Shown one piece after another: positions 4,659 through 5,784 of a stretch of DNA of 5,784 bases (its first letter is position 1; each line of letters starts with the position of its first letter). Below the pieces are notes generated by a model that worked only from the letters and a program-made list of their open reading frames with translations, had not been told where the DNA came from and made no database searches. Origin of the DNA: a bacterium (GTDB lineage Bacteria > Actinomycetota > Acidimicrobiia > Acidimicrobiales > CATQHL01); the NCBI GenBank assembly GCA_026713745.1, contig JAPONU010000019.1, positions 1 through 5,784 on the forward strand. Reading direction: 5' to 3'. Position numbers and translations under genes: made by a program.

Positions 4659-5784
4659 CTAGGGCCTGTCGGGGAGAACAGCCATCCAGCAGACGACTCC
4701 GATGTCTTCTTCAGTGATCGGGAGGACGGGCTCGGGCGGGTCTACCTTGCTGAGGCCGTAGGAGGCGATGATCTCGACGATTCGGCGGACAGCCTCGATG
4801 GGGTCTATCGCCTCGGCATCCAATTCTCTCCGGACCGCGCCGAGGGCCTGCCGGACGGCTGTGCCTCGCTCGACGCCGAGTACGTCGTAGGCGTCAGCCG
4901 CCTCTGCTGACGTGGCAAGCTGGGGTTCGCTCAGCAATTGTCGGGCCCACTGCTGGATCCCTCCCACTGACGCTCCATCCGCTGGGGACATCGCCGCCTC
5001 GTTGTGCTCCTCGAGGATGGAGGCCGCTGCCGCCTGCCACGCCGCTTCCAAGTCGATCGGCGGGGAAGGCTCGCCGGGAGCGAATCCTGGGTCTATCCGG
5101 CGCAGGATCGTGGCCTCCGCAGTTGTGATGTCTCCACCGGGTGTGACGTAGCGCCAGTAGCGATCGCCGTGGCGGGTGCGGCAGGCAAGGAAGATGCCGG
5201 GCGGGCCGGTCGACGGCACACCTGCGCCCTGCGCGAATGCAGCGCCGATGCCCCACGGGAGCTGAGCGGCACGGTCGATCTCACCTTCCGACGCTGCGCG
5301 TCGCAGTTCGGCGCGCAACATCTCGGCGCTCAGTGCCTCCATCCCGGAGGCCGTGTCGCTGACCTCCAGGAGTGACGAGTCACCCGCAGCGAGTCGCTCG
5401 GCATAGGAGCGGATCTCGTCGCCGACGTCACCCTCGATCACCTCGACCTCCATCCCGTAGGGGCGGGCCGCGACGATCTTGCGGCGGATGGCGGTTTCGA
5501 GTTGCAGGATCAACTCCAGGTCACCCTCCTCCGGAAGCATCGTGCGCAGGTACACGCGCTCGTGGGGGGACTTCAGCCGGATGACACGGCCGTACCGCTG
5601 CACGACCCGCTGCGGGTTCCAGGGCATGTCGTAACTGATGACCGCTGCGGCCTGCTGCAGGTTCTGCCCCTCGGACAGAACGTCGTTGCTCAACAACAGG
5701 TCCACCTCGCCGTCGGCCGGCACGTAGCCGGGGCGCACCACTGTCTCCGGGCAGAAGCGAGCCAGCATCTTGGTGCGCTCGTCA
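4659..5784 (-). CDS. SF2/SNF2-type helicase, C-terminal part (5' end outside window)
   Basis: The frame stays open to the right edge, so this is the last 370-odd residues of a larger protein. The helicase C-terminal lobe is clear. Motif V, SNDVLSEGQNLQQA, lies around 5650-5690, followed by VISYDMPWNPQRVVQRYGRVI. The motif VI segment QRYGRVIRL is at 5574-5600, with the two arginines expected to contact ATP. Next come KSPHERVYL and LPEEGDLELILQLETAIRRKI. This resembles large SNF2-like helicases with QR.GR.IRL.SPH that sometimes carry an N-terminal phospholipase-D-like domain and occur in defence islands. The last 250 or so residues show no domain I know; they are acidic, with RYWRYVTPGGDITTAEATILRR midway (by key residues). 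The C-terminus looks natural. It is convergent with the TIR remnant, so it belongs to a separate transcript. Its target and partners lie outside the window. Confidence 0.87.
   Translation of the reverse strand, partial: DERTKMLARFCPETVVRPGYVPADGEVDLLLSNDVLSEGQNLQQAAAVISYDMPWNPQRVVQRYGRVIRLKSPHERVYLRTMLPEEGDLELILQLETAIRRKIVAARPYGMEVEVIEGDVGDEIRSYAERLAAGDSSLLEVSDTASGMEALSAEMLRAELRRAASEGEIDRAAQLPWGIGAAFAQGAGVPSTGPPGIFLACRTRHGDRYWRYVTPGGDITTAEATILRRIDPGFAPGEPSPPIDLEAAWQAAAASILEEHNEAAMSPADGASVGGIQQWARQLLSEPQLATSAEAADAYDVLGVERGTAVRQALGAVRRELDAEAIDPIEAVRRIVEIIASYGLSKVDPPEPVLPITEEDIGVVCWMAVLPDRP

Noticed and set aside
4479..4714. 11-bp direct repeat GTCTTCTTCAG at 4479-4489 and 4704-4714, as target duplication or deletion footprint
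   Set aside because: A few 11-mers are expected to recur by chance in a window of this size, both copies fall in coding sequence, and the second lies inside the intact helicase end.
4611..4910. Plus-strand open frame opposite the helicase end
   Set aside because: The minus-strand helicase is clearly coding there, and this frame has no family features or ribosome binding site.
4659..5784. Assignment of the helicase to DISARM DrmD
   Set aside because: The motif VI context (QRYGRVIRLKSPH) does not fit what I recall of DrmD, and no other DISARM gene is in the window.

Overview
The window is high-GC bacterial DNA with dense genes, GTG starts, and two starts that look leaderless (a TAnnnT box exactly 6 nt before the start codon). 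Together with the style of the EtfA and MFS proteins, this suggests an actinobacterium, perhaps an uncultured Acidimicrobiia-like lineage. That placement is inference from composition and protein style, not from a marker gene.

Left part (1-2375): etfA, the electron-transfer flavoprotein alpha subunit, is on the plus strand. It is flanked on both sides by a related two-hairpin dispersed repeat (1-39, cut by the window edge, and 1081-1124). It converges on two minus-strand genes: an IclR-family regulator and, upstream of it, a GFA-type zinc protein that keeps all seven family cysteines. A bipartite hairpin separates the GFA gene from the IclR gene. The IclR gene has a possible leaderless promoter and a near-perfect palindrome over its first codons.

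Middle (2376-4055): a divergent intergenic region of about 300 bp with no convincing gene leads to a plus-strand YcaD-like MFS transporter with an acidic C-terminal tail. Terminator-like hairpins follow it, and then a large inverted repeat that runs into the next promoter.

Right part (4056-5784) looks like a piece of a defence island. A 135-residue, three-helix membrane protein is followed after 3 nt by the start of a second gene. That gene reads MARRVFFSFE and then stops, while a different frame just downstream encodes a typical C-terminal end of a TIR-like (DUF1863/ThsB-like) protein. I read this as a TIR gene that lost its middle through a frame-disrupting deletion. Converging on it from the minus strand is the C-terminal part of a large SF2/SNF2-type helicase, whose 5' end lies outside the window. 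The membrane protein plus TIR pair is the best candidate for a poorly described system here, and in this genome it appears to be inactivated.
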